From NCBI RefSeq assembly GCF_009649175.1, contig NZ_WJPO01000009.1, forward strand, positions 1-64,000: a stretch of 64,000 nucleotides of DNA, given 5' to 3'. The DNA is from Rhodovulum strictum. Its GTDB lineage: Bacteria; Pseudomonadota; Alphaproteobacteria; Rhodobacterales; Rhodobacteraceae. A program made the translations under genes and the position numbers. Below the pieces are notes generated by a model. The model was not told the origin of the DNA and did no database searches. It saw only the letters and a list, made by a program, of their open reading frames with translations. Each line of letters begins with the position of its first letter. The stretch's first letter is position 1. Below, in pieces: positions 52,370-60,743 of the stretch.

Positions 52370-54659
52370 ATCTTGTCAGACCGGCGTAAAGCATCGGCAG
52401 CCGTTCGGGCAGGCGCTCGACATTTTCCAGAACCAGATAGTTCCGCTGCCCGAAGATCTGCGCCACATACTGATCGGCGCGCGGATCGAGCGTCAGGCAG
52501 AACGGGATAACGCCCATCCGCGCCACCTCCTGCACCGCGGCGCGGGCGTCCTGGCGCAGGTATTGCGGATCGCGCGCGTCGATATCGGCAGGCGCCCCGT
52601 CGGTGATGACCAGCATCAGCTTCTTGTTCGCCGCCACCCGGTTCAGATGCGCCCCGGCATGGCGGATCGCGGCGCCCATGCGGGTGGAAAGCCGCCCCTC
52701 CATCCCGGCAAGGCGGGCCTTGGGCAGATCGCCCCAAGGTTGGTCGAAATCCTTGTAGCGCAGGTAGAAGACATTGTGCCGCCCGTCCGAACAGAAGCCG
52801 TGCAGCGCAAAGGCATCGCCGACCTTGTGGATCGCCTCGGACAGCAGGACGGTGGCGGCGCGGGTCAGGTCCAGAACGGTCTGATCCTGCCCCGCCACCT
52901 TGTCATTGGTAGATTCCGACAGATCCAGTAGCGTCATCACCGCAATGTCGCGGACCTTGCGCACGGATCGCATCATCACCCGCGGATCGGGCTGCTGGCC
53001 CATGCGGATATCGACCATCGCCTGCAAGGCGGCGTTGATGTCCAGTTCGTCCCCGTCCTCGAGCTTGCGGATGCGCTGTACGCCCTGCGGCTGCATCGCG
53101 TCCAGCAGGTGGCGCATGCGCTGGGTCAGCTTGCGGTTCTCGGTCAGGATCGCGTCGATCTCGGCCGGATCGCCCAGCCGCGGGCGCTTTTCCAGCACGG
53201 TCGCCCAGGCCGGGCGGGCCATCTGGATCTGATAATCGAACTCGTCATAGAAGACCGGGGGCGCGACCGGCTCCTTGCCTTCCTTCTCGTTGAAGGAAAT
53301 GCCGTTATCGTCGAACAATTCGTTCTCGGCGACCCAGATTTCCTGTGCATCCTCGCCCGCGGTCTCGACCTCGACCTCGTTCACCATCTCCATCAGCGAG
53401 ACATATTTGCGAACCTGTTCCGGGGCCTGCGCAAATCCCTTGTCCCAGTCGATTTCTTCGAATTCCCAGACATAGCGGTTGTCGTCGCGATAGGGCGCAC
53501 CCTGAACGTCGCGATACGCGGAATAGGGCCGGTCGCGCAGCCGATGGGCAAGCTCCAGCCCCAGATCGCGGGACATGCTAGAATCCGACAGTTCGGCCCC
53601 GGCGATCCGCTCCCGCGCCCAGAGTGCCAGCGGATCCTCGGTCGGCCAGTCTGGAGCCAGCAGGGCCAGCGCGATCCGGTCGAACTGCGCGCCCATCGAC
53701 CCGTCATCCGTGGGCGCGTGGAACCGCCGCCACAGATCGCGCAGGCGGGGAAAGCGCGCGATGGCCAGCGTTTCCACCCGCGCATCCTCGATCAGCCCGA
53801 TGCACGCCTGTTGCAGCGCGTTCAGACCATCCCCCGGGATCGCGGCCGTGGTCGCAACCACATGGGCGGCGGCATGCGCGGCGGCAGCGCGATAGAGATC
53901 GAGCCCCGGCACGCCCCGCCAGTCGTCATAGGCATCCGGCAGGTGCAGGAACCAGTCCGCGATGAAGGGGCGCACGCCTTCGCGGCTTTCGAAATCGCCC
54001 GCGGTGGGGCGCATCAGGAAATCCCGGCCCCAGAGCGCGCGCAGATACATCCCGATCCGGCGATGGATATCGACGAACAGCGTGCCTTTGCGTTCCTTTT
54101 GCAGCACGGCCTGCGATTCCGCGCTTTCCAGCCCGAAATAGCGCGTCAGTTCCTCGAAATCCGTGCGATGCGCCTGCGCGCCCCAATTGGCCCAGCGCCT
54201 GAGCCCGCCCAGCGTCAGCACATCCAGCAATTCCTCCAGATGCTCCAGCATGGGCCTCAGGCCGCGCGGGGCCTGGGCCAGAAGCTGGTTCAGCAATTGC
54301 AGATAGGCGCGAAACAGATCCGGGTCGGACAGCCGGCGCGATGCGACGGGCGCGGTCGCGATCACCCGCTCGATCACTGCCCCCGAGGTGCGCGAGGCAA
54401 AGCCCAGCAGCGTCTGGGCGAAATCGGGGATCACATCCTCGCCCAGATCGCGGGCAAGCGTCGGGGCCACCTCGATCCAGGTGCGCACGATATGATCGCC
54501 GCGCCCCATATGGCCCAGCGCGACCGCGCCCTTCAGCCAGTTGTCCAGCCCCCGCGGCGACAGCACCCGGATCGCATCGGGCCAGCACTGGTCGAGGATC
54601 GCGTGCTGGGCCTCGTCCAGTTCGGCGGTCAGCTCGGCGAAATCGGCGAGCGTGGCCAT
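52368..54659 (-). CDS. cbbO: CbbO, von Willebrand-type subunit of RuBisCO activase
   Basis: 763 residues. The C-terminal von Willebrand factor A domain has the MIDAS motif DLSES (TLLDLSESTNDK) and later ITDGAP; the N-terminal two-thirds is helical. CbbO links the hexameric CbbQ motor to RuBisCO through the MIDAS. Position next to cbbQ, S and L makes the call firm over related NorD proteins. It ends in the bidirectional terminator. Confidence 0.92.
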   Translation of the reverse strand: MATLADFAELTAELDEAQHAILDQCWPDAIRVLSPRGLDNWLKGAVALGHMGRGDHIVRTWIEVAPTLARDLGEDVIPDFAQTLLGFASRTSGAVIERVIATAPVASRRLSDPDLFRAYLQLLNQLLAQAPRGLRPMLEHLEELLDVLTLGGLRRWANWGAQAHRTDFEELTRYFGLESAESQAVLQKERKGTLFVDIHRRIGMYLRALWGRDFLMRPTAGDFESREGVRPFIADWFLHLPDAYDDWRGVPGLDLYRAAAAHAAAHVVATTAAIPGDGLNALQQACIGLIEDARVETLAIARFPRLRDLWRRFHAPTDDGSMGAQFDRIALALLAPDWPTEDPLALWARERIAGAELSDSSMSRDLGLELAHRLRDRPYSAYRDVQGAPYRDDNRYVWEFEEIDWDKGFAQAPEQVRKYVSLMEMVNEVEVETAGEDAQEIWVAENELFDDNGISFNEKEGKEPVAPPVFYDEFDYQIQMARPAWATVLEKRPRLGDPAEIDAILTENRKLTQRMRHLLDAMQPQGVQRIRKLEDGDELDINAALQAMVDIRMGQQPDPRVMMRSVRKVRDIAVMTLLDLSESTNDKVAGQDQTVLDLTRAATVLLSEAIHKVGDAFALHGFCSDGRHNVFYLRYKDFDQPWGDLPKARLAGMEGRLSTRMGAAIRHAGAHLNRVAANKKLMLVITDGAPADIDARDPQYLRQDARAAVQEVARMGVIPFCLTLDPRADQYVAQIFGQRNYLVLENVERLPERLPMLYAGLTR

Positions 54660-54662
54660 GGT

Positions 54663-55466
54663 CTAGAAATAGGTGGTGACGGCCGCGTCCAGCGCGTCGC
54701 GCATGTCCGGGTCGTCGGTGATGGGGCGCACCAGCGCCATCTGGCAGGCGGCGACAGCAGGAATGCCCTGCGCCATCAGCGACCCGGCATGGATCAGCAT
54801 CCGCGTGGAAATGCCTTCGTCCAGCCCGTGCCCCTTGAGGTTGCGCGCACGTTCCGCGATCGACACCAGCTTGTCGGCGTCCTTCGGGTCCACGCCTGCC
54901 TCATGGGCGACGATCTCGACCTCCACGGCATGGTCGGGATAGTTGAAATCCAGCGCGCCGAAGCGTTGCTTGGTGGATTGCTTCAGATCCTTCATCAGGC
55001 TCTGATAGCCCGGGTTGTAACTGATGACGAGGTGGAAATCCGGATGCGCGCGCAGCAATTCCCCTTTCTTCTCAAGGGGAAGCACGCGGCGATTGTCGGT
55101 CAGCGGGTGGATCACTACGGTCGTGTCCTGGCGGGCCTCGACGATCTCGTCGAGGTAACAGATCGCCCCGTGCCGCGCCGCGAAGGTCAGCGGCCCGTCC
55201 TGCCAGCGCGTGCCATCGGCATCCAGCAGGAACCGGCCCACGATGTCGGAGGCGGTCATGTCCTCGTTGCAGGCCACCGTGACCAGCGGCTTGCCCAGCT
55301 TCCAGGCCATGTGCTCGACAAAGCGGGTCTTGCCGCAGCCTGTCGGGCCTTTCAGCATCACCGGCATCCTGGCGGCATAGGCCGCCTGAAACATCGTGAC
55401 CTCGTTCGCGACGGGGCGGTAATAGGGCTCGGCCGCCACGCGGTATTGCTCGATCATCTCGTTCAT
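54663..55466 (-). CDS. cbbQ: CbbQ, AAA+ ATPase of RuBisCO activase
   Basis: 267 residues of MoxR-type AAA+ fold. Walker A GPTGCGKT at residues 40-47, Walker [11 protein letters not shown], sensor I region [10 protein letters not shown]. With CbbO it removes inhibitory sugar phosphates from form IA RuBisCO. The gene lies 3 nt upstream of cbbO and 53 nt downstream of cbbS. Confidence 0.95.
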   Translation of the reverse strand: MNEMIEQYRVAAEPYYRPVANEVTMFQAAYAARMPVMLKGPTGCGKTRFVEHMAWKLGKPLVTVACNEDMTASDIVGRFLLDADGTRWQDGPLTFAARHGAICYLDEIVEARQDTTVVIHPLTDNRRVLPLEKKGELLRAHPDFHLVISYNPGYQSLMKDLKQSTKQRFGALDFNYPDHAVEVEIVAHEAGVDPKDADKLVSIAERARNLKGHGLDEGISTRMLIHAGSLMAQGIPAVAACQMALVRPITDDPDMRDALDAAVTTYF

Positions 55467-55519
55467 TCTCGCCTCCGCTCGGGGTGCCCGCCGCGCAGAT
55501 CACGCGGCGGGCAGATGTC

Positions 55520-55876
55520 TCAGACCGGGGTGCCGCGATAGACCACCATGTTCGCGCCCTGGCTCTGGCTGAAATTGTTGTAGCCGATCAGGCGGACATG
55601 GTTGTCCGGGTTCGCCTCGTGACAGGCCTTCAGTTCGGCCAGGATCACGTCGACATCGGTTTCCCCGAACATCGGCAGCTTCCACATGTACCAGAAATTC
55701 GACATCGCATATTCCGGCTCGGTGTGTTCGATGGCCGGGTTCCAGCCATGTTTCACGATCCATTCCACCTGCTTGCGAATCTGCGCGTCATCCATCGGCG
55801 GCAGATAGGAAAAGGTGCCCATCTTGCGGCTTGCGGGATCCGACAGCCGCGAATTGTAGTCCTGAACCTTGCTCAT
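55520..55876 (-). CDS. cbbS: RuBisCO small subunit, form I
   Basis: 118 residues with [47 protein letters not shown] and LIGYNN. Eight copies cap the octamer of large subunits. It follows cbbL after 21 nt with a GGGAGAGAGAAT ribosome site. Confidence 0.97.
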   Translation of the reverse strand: MSKVQDYNSRLSDPASRKMGTFSYLPPMDDAQIRKQVEWIVKHGWNPAIEHTEPEYAMSNFWYMWKLPMFGETDVDVILAELKACHEANPDNHVRLIGYNNFSQSQGANMVVYRGTPV

Positions 55877-55897
55877 ATTCTCTCTCCCTCTGGGCGA

Positions 55898-57319
55898 TCA
55901 GCGGTGCTGGGTGTCCAGCTTGTCCACGGTGTCGAACTCGAACTTGATCTCCTTCCACGTTTCCATGGCGATCTTCAGTTCGGGGCTGTGCTGGGCGGCG
56001 GCGATCAGGATGTCCTTGCCCTCCTTCTCGATCTCGCGGCCCTCGTTGCGCGCCTGCACGCAGGCTTCCAGCGCCACCCGGTTGGCCGCGGCACCCGCCG
56101 CGTTGCCCCAAGGGTGGCCCAGCGTGCCGCCGCCGAATTGCAGCACCGAGTCGTTGCCGAAGATCGAGACCAGCGCCGGCATGTGCCAGACATGGATCCC
56201 GCCCGAGGCCACCGGGAACAGGCCCGGCATCCCGCCCCAGTCCTGATCGAAGAAGATCCCGCGCGAGCGGTCTTCCTTGATGTATCGGTCGCGCATCAGG
56301 TCGATCCAGCCCAGCGTCGCCTCGCGGTCGCCTTCCAGCTTGCCGACGACGGTGCCCGAATGCAGGTGGTCGCCACCCAGCAGGCGCAGCAGTTTCGTCA
56401 GCACGCGGAAGTTGATGCCGTGGTTCGGGTTGCGGTCCATCACCGCATGCATGGCGCGGTGAACGTGCAGCAGCAGCCCGTTGTCCCGGCACCATTTCGA
56501 CAGCGAGTTATGCGCCGCCCATCCGATTGTCAGGTAATCCGACATGATGATCGGCGTGCCGATCTCCTTGGCGTATTCGGCGCGCTTGAACATCTCTTCC
56601 ACGGTCGGCGCGGTCACGTTCATGTAGTGACCCTTGCGCTCGCCGGTCTCGATCTCGGCCTTCTCGATGGCTTCCTGGCAGAAATCGAAGCGGTCGCGCC
56701 AGCGCATGAAGGGCTGGCTGTTCACATTCTCGTCGTCCTTGGTGAAGTCGAGACCGCCGCGAAGGCATTCATAGACCGCGCGGCCGTAATTCTTGGCCGA
56801 CAGGCCCAGTTTCGGCTTGATCGTGCAGCCCAGCAGCGGGCGGCCATACTTGTCCAGCTTGTCGCGCTCGACCTGGATGCCGTGGGGCGGGCCGAAGCAG
56901 GTCATCACGAACCACAACGGGAAGCGCACGTCCTCAAGTCGCAGTGAGCGCACCGCCTTGAAGCCGAACACGTTGCCCACGATCGAGGTGAACACGTTGA
57001 CGACCGAGCCTTCCTCGAACAGGTCCATCGGGTAGGCGATGAAGGCGTAGAACGCATCATCCGAACCGGGCACATCCTCGATCGCGTAGGCGCGGCCCTT
57101 GTAATAGTCCAGATCGGTCAGAAGGTCGGTCCAGACCGTCGTCCAGGTGCCGGTCGAGCTTTCGGCCGCGACCGCAGCGGCGGCTTCCTCGCGGTCCACG
57201 CCGGGCTGCGGGATCACCTTGAACACGGCCAGAACGTCGCTGTCCTTCACCTTGTAATCGGGTTCCCAATAGGTCGACCGGTATTCCTTCACACCGGCAT
57301 CGTATTTCTTGGCAGACAT
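55898..57319 (-). CDS. cbbL: RuBisCO large subunit, form IA
   Basis: 473 residues. The carbamylated lysine lies in [20 protein letters not shown], the other active-site lysine in [17 protein letters not shown], and loop 6 in [13 protein letters not shown]. The N-terminus [20 protein letters not shown] and co-location with cbbQO mark green-type form IA (IAq) rather than the red-type IC of many relatives. It carboxylates ribulose 1,5-bisphosphate. AGGAGG lies 5 nt upstream of its start. It is divergent from cbbR. Confidence 0.97.
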   Translation of the reverse strand: MSAKKYDAGVKEYRSTYWEPDYKVKDSDVLAVFKVIPQPGVDREEAAAAVAAESSTGTWTTVWTDLLTDLDYYKGRAYAIEDVPGSDDAFYAFIAYPMDLFEEGSVVNVFTSIVGNVFGFKAVRSLRLEDVRFPLWFVMTCFGPPHGIQVERDKLDKYGRPLLGCTIKPKLGLSAKNYGRAVYECLRGGLDFTKDDENVNSQPFMRWRDRFDFCQEAIEKAEIETGERKGHYMNVTAPTVEEMFKRAEYAKEIGTPIIMSDYLTIGWAAHNSLSKWCRDNGLLLHVHRAMHAVMDRNPNHGINFRVLTKLLRLLGGDHLHSGTVVGKLEGDREATLGWIDLMRDRYIKEDRSRGIFFDQDWGGMPGLFPVASGGIHVWHMPALVSIFGNDSVLQFGGGTLGHPWGNAAGAAANRVALEACVQARNEGREIEKEGKDILIAAAQHSPELKIAMETWKEIKFEFDTVDKLDTQHR

Positions 57320-57405
57320 GGTGCCTCCTCCGCGAATGATCCGTCATCGCCCGATCCGAGTCGGGTCGCGGGCACTATGGCGGCTTGTGTCATTATGGAA
57401 AAATG

Positions 57406-57418
57406 AATAGTTCTTATT
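57406..57418. promoter_or_regulatory. candidate CbbR operator
   Basis: AATA-GTTCT-TATT is a perfect 4-bp inverted repeat with 5-nt centre, in an AT-rich patch of the 126-bp cbbL/cbbR gap. LysR-type proteins bind T-N11-A motifs of this kind; further TTA...TAG motifs surround it (57394-57428). CbbR would activate cbbLSQO and may repress itself. Confidence 0.45.
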
Positions 57419-57445
57419 TCCAGAATAGACGAAAGATTATGATCC

Positions 57446-58399
57446 ATGCCCGTCACCATCCGCCAGTTCCGCGTCTTCCAGTCCGTCGCCCGGCATGAAA
57501 GCTACACCCGCGCCGCCGAGGAACTGAACCTGACCCAGCCCGCCGTCTTCGCCCAGGTCCGCCAGCTCGAGGACCGGCTGGGCATGGTGCTGCTCGACCG
57601 GGTGGGCAAGCGGATGTTCCTGACCGATGCCGGCCGCGTCGTGCTGGAGGGCGCGCGCGAGACGCTCGAAGGGCTGGAGCGGATGAAGATGCGGCTGGCC
57701 GACATGCGCGGGCTGCGCGAGGGGCGGCTGCGGCTCGCTATCGTGTCCACCGCGCAGTATTTCATGCCCCGGCTGCTGGGCGATTTCTGCACCCGAAATC
57801 CCGGCATCGAGGTCGCACTGACCGTGACCAACCGCCAGGCGATCCTCGACCGGCTGGGGGCCAGCGAGGACGATCTGTGCGTGCTGGGCACCGTGCCCGA
57901 CGGGCTGGACGTGATCGCCACCGCGATTGCCGACAACCCCATCGTCGCGATCGCGCGCTACGATCACCCGCTGGTCGGTGAACGCAACATCGCGCCCGAA
58001 CGGCTGGCGCTGGAACCCTTCATCCTGCGCGAAGCGGGCTCGGGCACGCGGCTTGCCGCCGAACGCTTCTTCCGCGCCCGCGGGCTGACACTGCCGATGC
58101 GGATGGAACTGGGCTCGAACGAGGCGATCAAGCAGGCGGTGATCGGCGGGCTGGGGCTGGCGATGCTCTCGCGCGACACGCTCGCGCTGGAGGGTCAGAC
58201 CGGCGTTCTACAGGTGCTGGATCTGGCCGGTTTCCCGCTGATGCGGCAATGGCAGGTCGCCTATCCGCGCGGCAAGCACCTGTCGGTCGCGGCCGAGGCG
58301 TTCATGGATCATCTTGTCACCCATGCCCGCGCCGCGGTCGAGGCCGGCCCCGAACTGCCCCCCGCGCTGCCGGCAAAGATGGGCGGGAAGGTCGCCTGA
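57446..58399 (+). CDS. cbbR: LysR-type regulator CbbR
   Basis: 317 residues. N-terminal winged HTH (TIRQFRVFQSVARHESYTRA, then AEELNLTQPAVFAQVRQLED) and a LysR substrate-binding domain. Its position divergent from cbbL and its sequence identify CbbR, which responds to Calvin-cycle metabolites or redox state. Confidence 0.93.
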   Translation: MPVTIRQFRVFQSVARHESYTRAAEELNLTQPAVFAQVRQLEDRLGMVLLDRVGKRMFLTDAGRVVLEGARETLEGLERMKMRLADMRGLREGRLRLAIVSTAQYFMPRLLGDFCTRNPGIEVALTVTNRQAILDRLGASEDDLCVLGTVPDGLDVIATAIADNPIVAIARYDHPLVGERNIAPERLALEPFILREAGSGTRLAAERFFRARGLTLPMRMELGSNEAIKQAVIGGLGLAMLSRDTLALEGQTGVLQVLDLAGFPLMRQWQVAYPRGKHLSVAAEAFMDHLVTHARAAVEAGPELPPALPAKMGGKVA

Positions 58400-58425
58400 A
58401 CCGGCGCCGGGGTCTTCCGCGCTCC

Positions 58426-58860
58426 CTAGTCCAGCGCAGTCACGCTGCGCGTGGAGTAATCGACCGACCAGCGCTGCGCGAGGCTGGGGCAGCAATGCGG
58501 ATCGTCGGGGCCGGGCATCGAGGTGGTCAGTTCCATCCGCTCGGCGTGAAAGACCGGATCGCGCGGCTCGGCGCCGAACAGCCCCTCGACCGGGCCAGCA
58601 AAGCGCAGGCCGGCCGCATCCCGCGCGTAAAGCCCGGCATGGATCGTGAAGCCGCTGGCCGAACCCGGGATATGGGCATAAAGCACGGCCAAGGCGCGCA
58701 TCGCCTCGGCCGGATCGGCATTGTCGGGCAGCCAGTAGCTGCCCAGCGTCTCGCCCCCCGGCGAAAGGTCGCGCGCCAGTGCGGCGTCCAGATCGCCCCA
58801 GTCCTGGGACAGTGCCGGGCTTGCGGCCGCGAGAACACAGCAAAGAAACAGGGACTTCAT
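58426..58860 (-). CDS. secreted protein of unknown function
   Basis: 144 residues with a signal peptide (MKSLFLCCVLAAASPALSQD). The mature part (DLDAALARDLSPGGETLGSY; later DPHCCPSLAQRWSVDYSTRS) has a vicinal cysteine pair near the C-terminus. The family is not recognised. It is convergent with cbbR, 26 nt apart, and diverges from the DUF1989 gene by 71 nt. Confidence 0.65.
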   Translation of the reverse strand: MKSLFLCCVLAAASPALSQDWGDLDAALARDLSPGGETLGSYWLPDNADPAEAMRALAVLYAHIPGSASGFTIHAGLYARDAAGLRFAGPVEGLFGAEPRDPVFHAERMELTTSMPGPDDPHCCPSLAQRWSVDYSTRSVTALD

Positions 58861-58931
58861 GCGCGCGCTCCTTCGATGCTAAGAGCGTGTTGTCTTGTCC
58901 GCGTCCTGTCAAGCGTCGTCCCGGAGGCCTA

Positions 58932-59798
58932 ATGCCCGCCTTGCCCCCTGACCAGCCCGCCAAAGCGCCCCCCGATGCCGCCGCCCGCCGTGCCGCGCCC
59001 CCGGTGATCTGCTACCCGGACGGCACGCTGCCGCGCCCCGATCTGGCGCTTTATGCCCGGGCGCGGGCGGGCGCGGAAAAGACCGCCGAGATGCTGGTCC
59101 CGCCGCGCGAGGCACGTTGTTTCCGGGTCGCGGCGGGGCAGTTCCTGCGCATCTCCTGCCCCGAAGGGTCACAGGTGGGCGATCTGAACCTCTGGGCGGC
59201 GGGTGATCTGTCCGAACGGTTCTTTTCCGGCAAGACGCGTGCGCTGCATGGCACGCATGTTGGTGTTGGCGACCGGCTCTGGTCCTGCCTGCCCTGGCTG
59301 CGGCCGATGGCGACGATCACCACCGACAGCCTTGGCTGGTACGGGGTCGATGCCGACGGGGCGGGGGTGCATGACGTGATCGGCACCCGCTGCGATCCCT
59401 ATACCAACGCATTGCTGACGGGCGGGCAGTATCACCACCACTGCCATTCCAATCTGATCCGCGCGCTTGCGGCCGAAACCGGCCTGACCCCGGACGCGGC
59501 CGAACCGCATGTCCATGACGTACTGAACCTGTTCATGTGCACAGGCTTCACCCGCGACACGCAACGCTATTTCACCAAGGCCAGCCCCGCGCGCGCGGGC
59601 GATCATGTCGAGTTCTTCGCCGAGATCGACCTGCTGGGCGCGCTCTCGGCCTGTCCGTGGGGGGATTGCGGCACGAACAGCCCCGCCACCGCCACCTGCC
59701 ACCCGCTGATGGTCGAGATCCTCGCTCCCGCCCCCGGCGCGCTGTCCGGCTGGCGCTCGCCCGCCCCCGCCCCCTATGACCGCAGTCACGGGCTCTGA
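58932..59798 (+). CDS. DUF1989 protein (urea carboxylase-associated family)
   Basis: 288 residues matching the urea-carboxylase-associated (DUF1989) family: REARCFRVAAGQFLRISCPE, GSQVGDLNLWAAGDLSERFF and a metal-binding-like set of histidines and cysteines (GGQYHHHCHSNLIRALAAET, DCGTNSP...CHP). Relatives work in urea or allophanate or cyanurate-type amide breakdown. No urea carboxylase is nearby, so the substrate is unknown. GGAGGC precedes the ATG at 58932. Confidence 0.85.
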   Translation: MPALPPDQPAKAPPDAAARRAAPPVICYPDGTLPRPDLALYARARAGAEKTAEMLVPPREARCFRVAAGQFLRISCPEGSQVGDLNLWAAGDLSERFFSGKTRALHGTHVGVGDRLWSCLPWLRPMATITTDSLGWYGVDADGAGVHDVIGTRCDPYTNALLTGGQYHHHCHSNLIRALAAETGLTPDAAEPHVHDVLNLFMCTGFTRDTQRYFTKASPARAGDHVEFFAEIDLLGALSACPWGDCGTNSPATATCHPLMVEILAPAPGALSGWRSPAPAPYDRSHGL

Positions 59799-59805
59799 CC
59801 CCCTG

Positions 59806-59830
59806 GTCTTCTTCTTGGCAAATATACCCA
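59806..59830 (-). repeat. partial structured repeat, copy E
   Basis: Minus-strand TGGGTATATTTGCCAAGAAG (59830-59811) with a few bases beyond matches the tail module of copies A-D. The two hairpin modules of the full copies are missing. It lies 8 nt after the DUF1989 stop, before deoD. Confidence 0.55.
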
Positions 59831-59861
59831 TGTCGCGCCCGTGCCACAGGCGCGACGTTGG

Positions 59862-60566
59862 TCAGGCGAAAGCGGCCTCAAGCGCGATTTCCACCATGTC
59901 CCCGAAGCTGCTTTCCCGGTCCGCCGGGGGCAGGGCGGCACCCGTCAGCAGGTGGTCGGAAACGGTCAGCACCGCCAGCGCCCGCACGCCATGCCGGGCG
60001 GCCAGGATGTAAAGCTCGGCGGCCTCCATTTCGACCGCCAGAACCCCGTGGCGGGTCATCTGTTCGTTCAGGTCGGGGCGTTCATCGTAGAACACGTCCG
60101 ACGAATAGATGCCGCCCACATGGGCCGCGATGCCGCGGTCCGTGGCCGCCGCGTGGGCCGCCGACAAAAGGCCGAAATCGGCGCAGGGGGCGAAGTTCAG
60201 GTCGCGGAAGATGCCGCGCGAGGGCGTCGAAAGCGTCGAGGCCGTCATCGCCAGCACGATGTCGCGCAAACCCACATGGGGCTGCATCGACCCGGCCGAG
60301 CCGATGCGGATCAGCGTCCTGGCGCCAAAATCGCGGATCAACTCGTTGGCATAGATCGACAGCGAGGGCATGCCCATGCCGCTGCCATGGATCGTCACGC
60401 GATGGCCCCGCCATGTGCCGGTAAAGCCCAGCATGCCGCGGATGCGGTTGATGCAGACCGGATCGGTCAGGAAGGTCTCGGCCGCCCATTGCGCGCGCAT
60501 CGGATCGCCCGGCAGCAGCACGGTTTCCGCGATCTGGCCGGGTTCTGCGCCGATATGGATGCTCAT
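59862..60566 (-). CDS. deoD: purine-nucleoside phosphorylase (DeoD type)
   Basis: 234 residues with the DeoD hallmarks: [47 protein letters not shown] and [16 protein letters not shown], followed by the catalytic Asp in LTVSDH. It splits purine ribonucleosides and deoxynucleosides with phosphate. It stands alone between two repeat copies. Confidence 0.95.
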   Translation of the reverse strand: MSIHIGAEPGQIAETVLLPGDPMRAQWAAETFLTDPVCINRIRGMLGFTGTWRGHRVTIHGSGMGMPSLSIYANELIRDFGARTLIRIGSAGSMQPHVGLRDIVLAMTASTLSTPSRGIFRDLNFAPCADFGLLSAAHAAATDRGIAAHVGGIYSSDVFYDERPDLNEQMTRHGVLAVEMEAAELYILAARHGVRALAVLTVSDHLLTGAALPPADRESSFGDMVEIALEAAFA

Positions 60567-60635
60567 GGGGGCTCCGGTGCTGATCGTCCGAGGGTAGCGG
60601 CTGGCCTGGGCAAGGCCAAGTGCAGAGCGCTCAAT

Positions 60636-60732
60636 GGGTCGCCTTGCGCGGCAAGGCGACCAATGGGGGCGCTGCCCCCGCCGCCGCCGCCTGCGCGGCG
60701 GCTCCCCCGGAATATTTCAGGCCAGAAGAAGG
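60636..60732 (+). repeat. structured intergenic repeat, copy C
   Basis: Hairpin 1 is GTCGCCTTGC-GCG-GCAAGGCGAC (60638-60660), hairpin 2 is GGGGGC-GCT-GCCCCC (60665-60679). A third GCC/GGC-rich hairpin insertion follows (about 60680-60701), then the tail GAATATTTCAGGCCAGAAGA (through 60732). It lies between deoD and ecm. Confidence 0.8.
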
Positions 60733-60743
60733 CGCGGGGGCGT

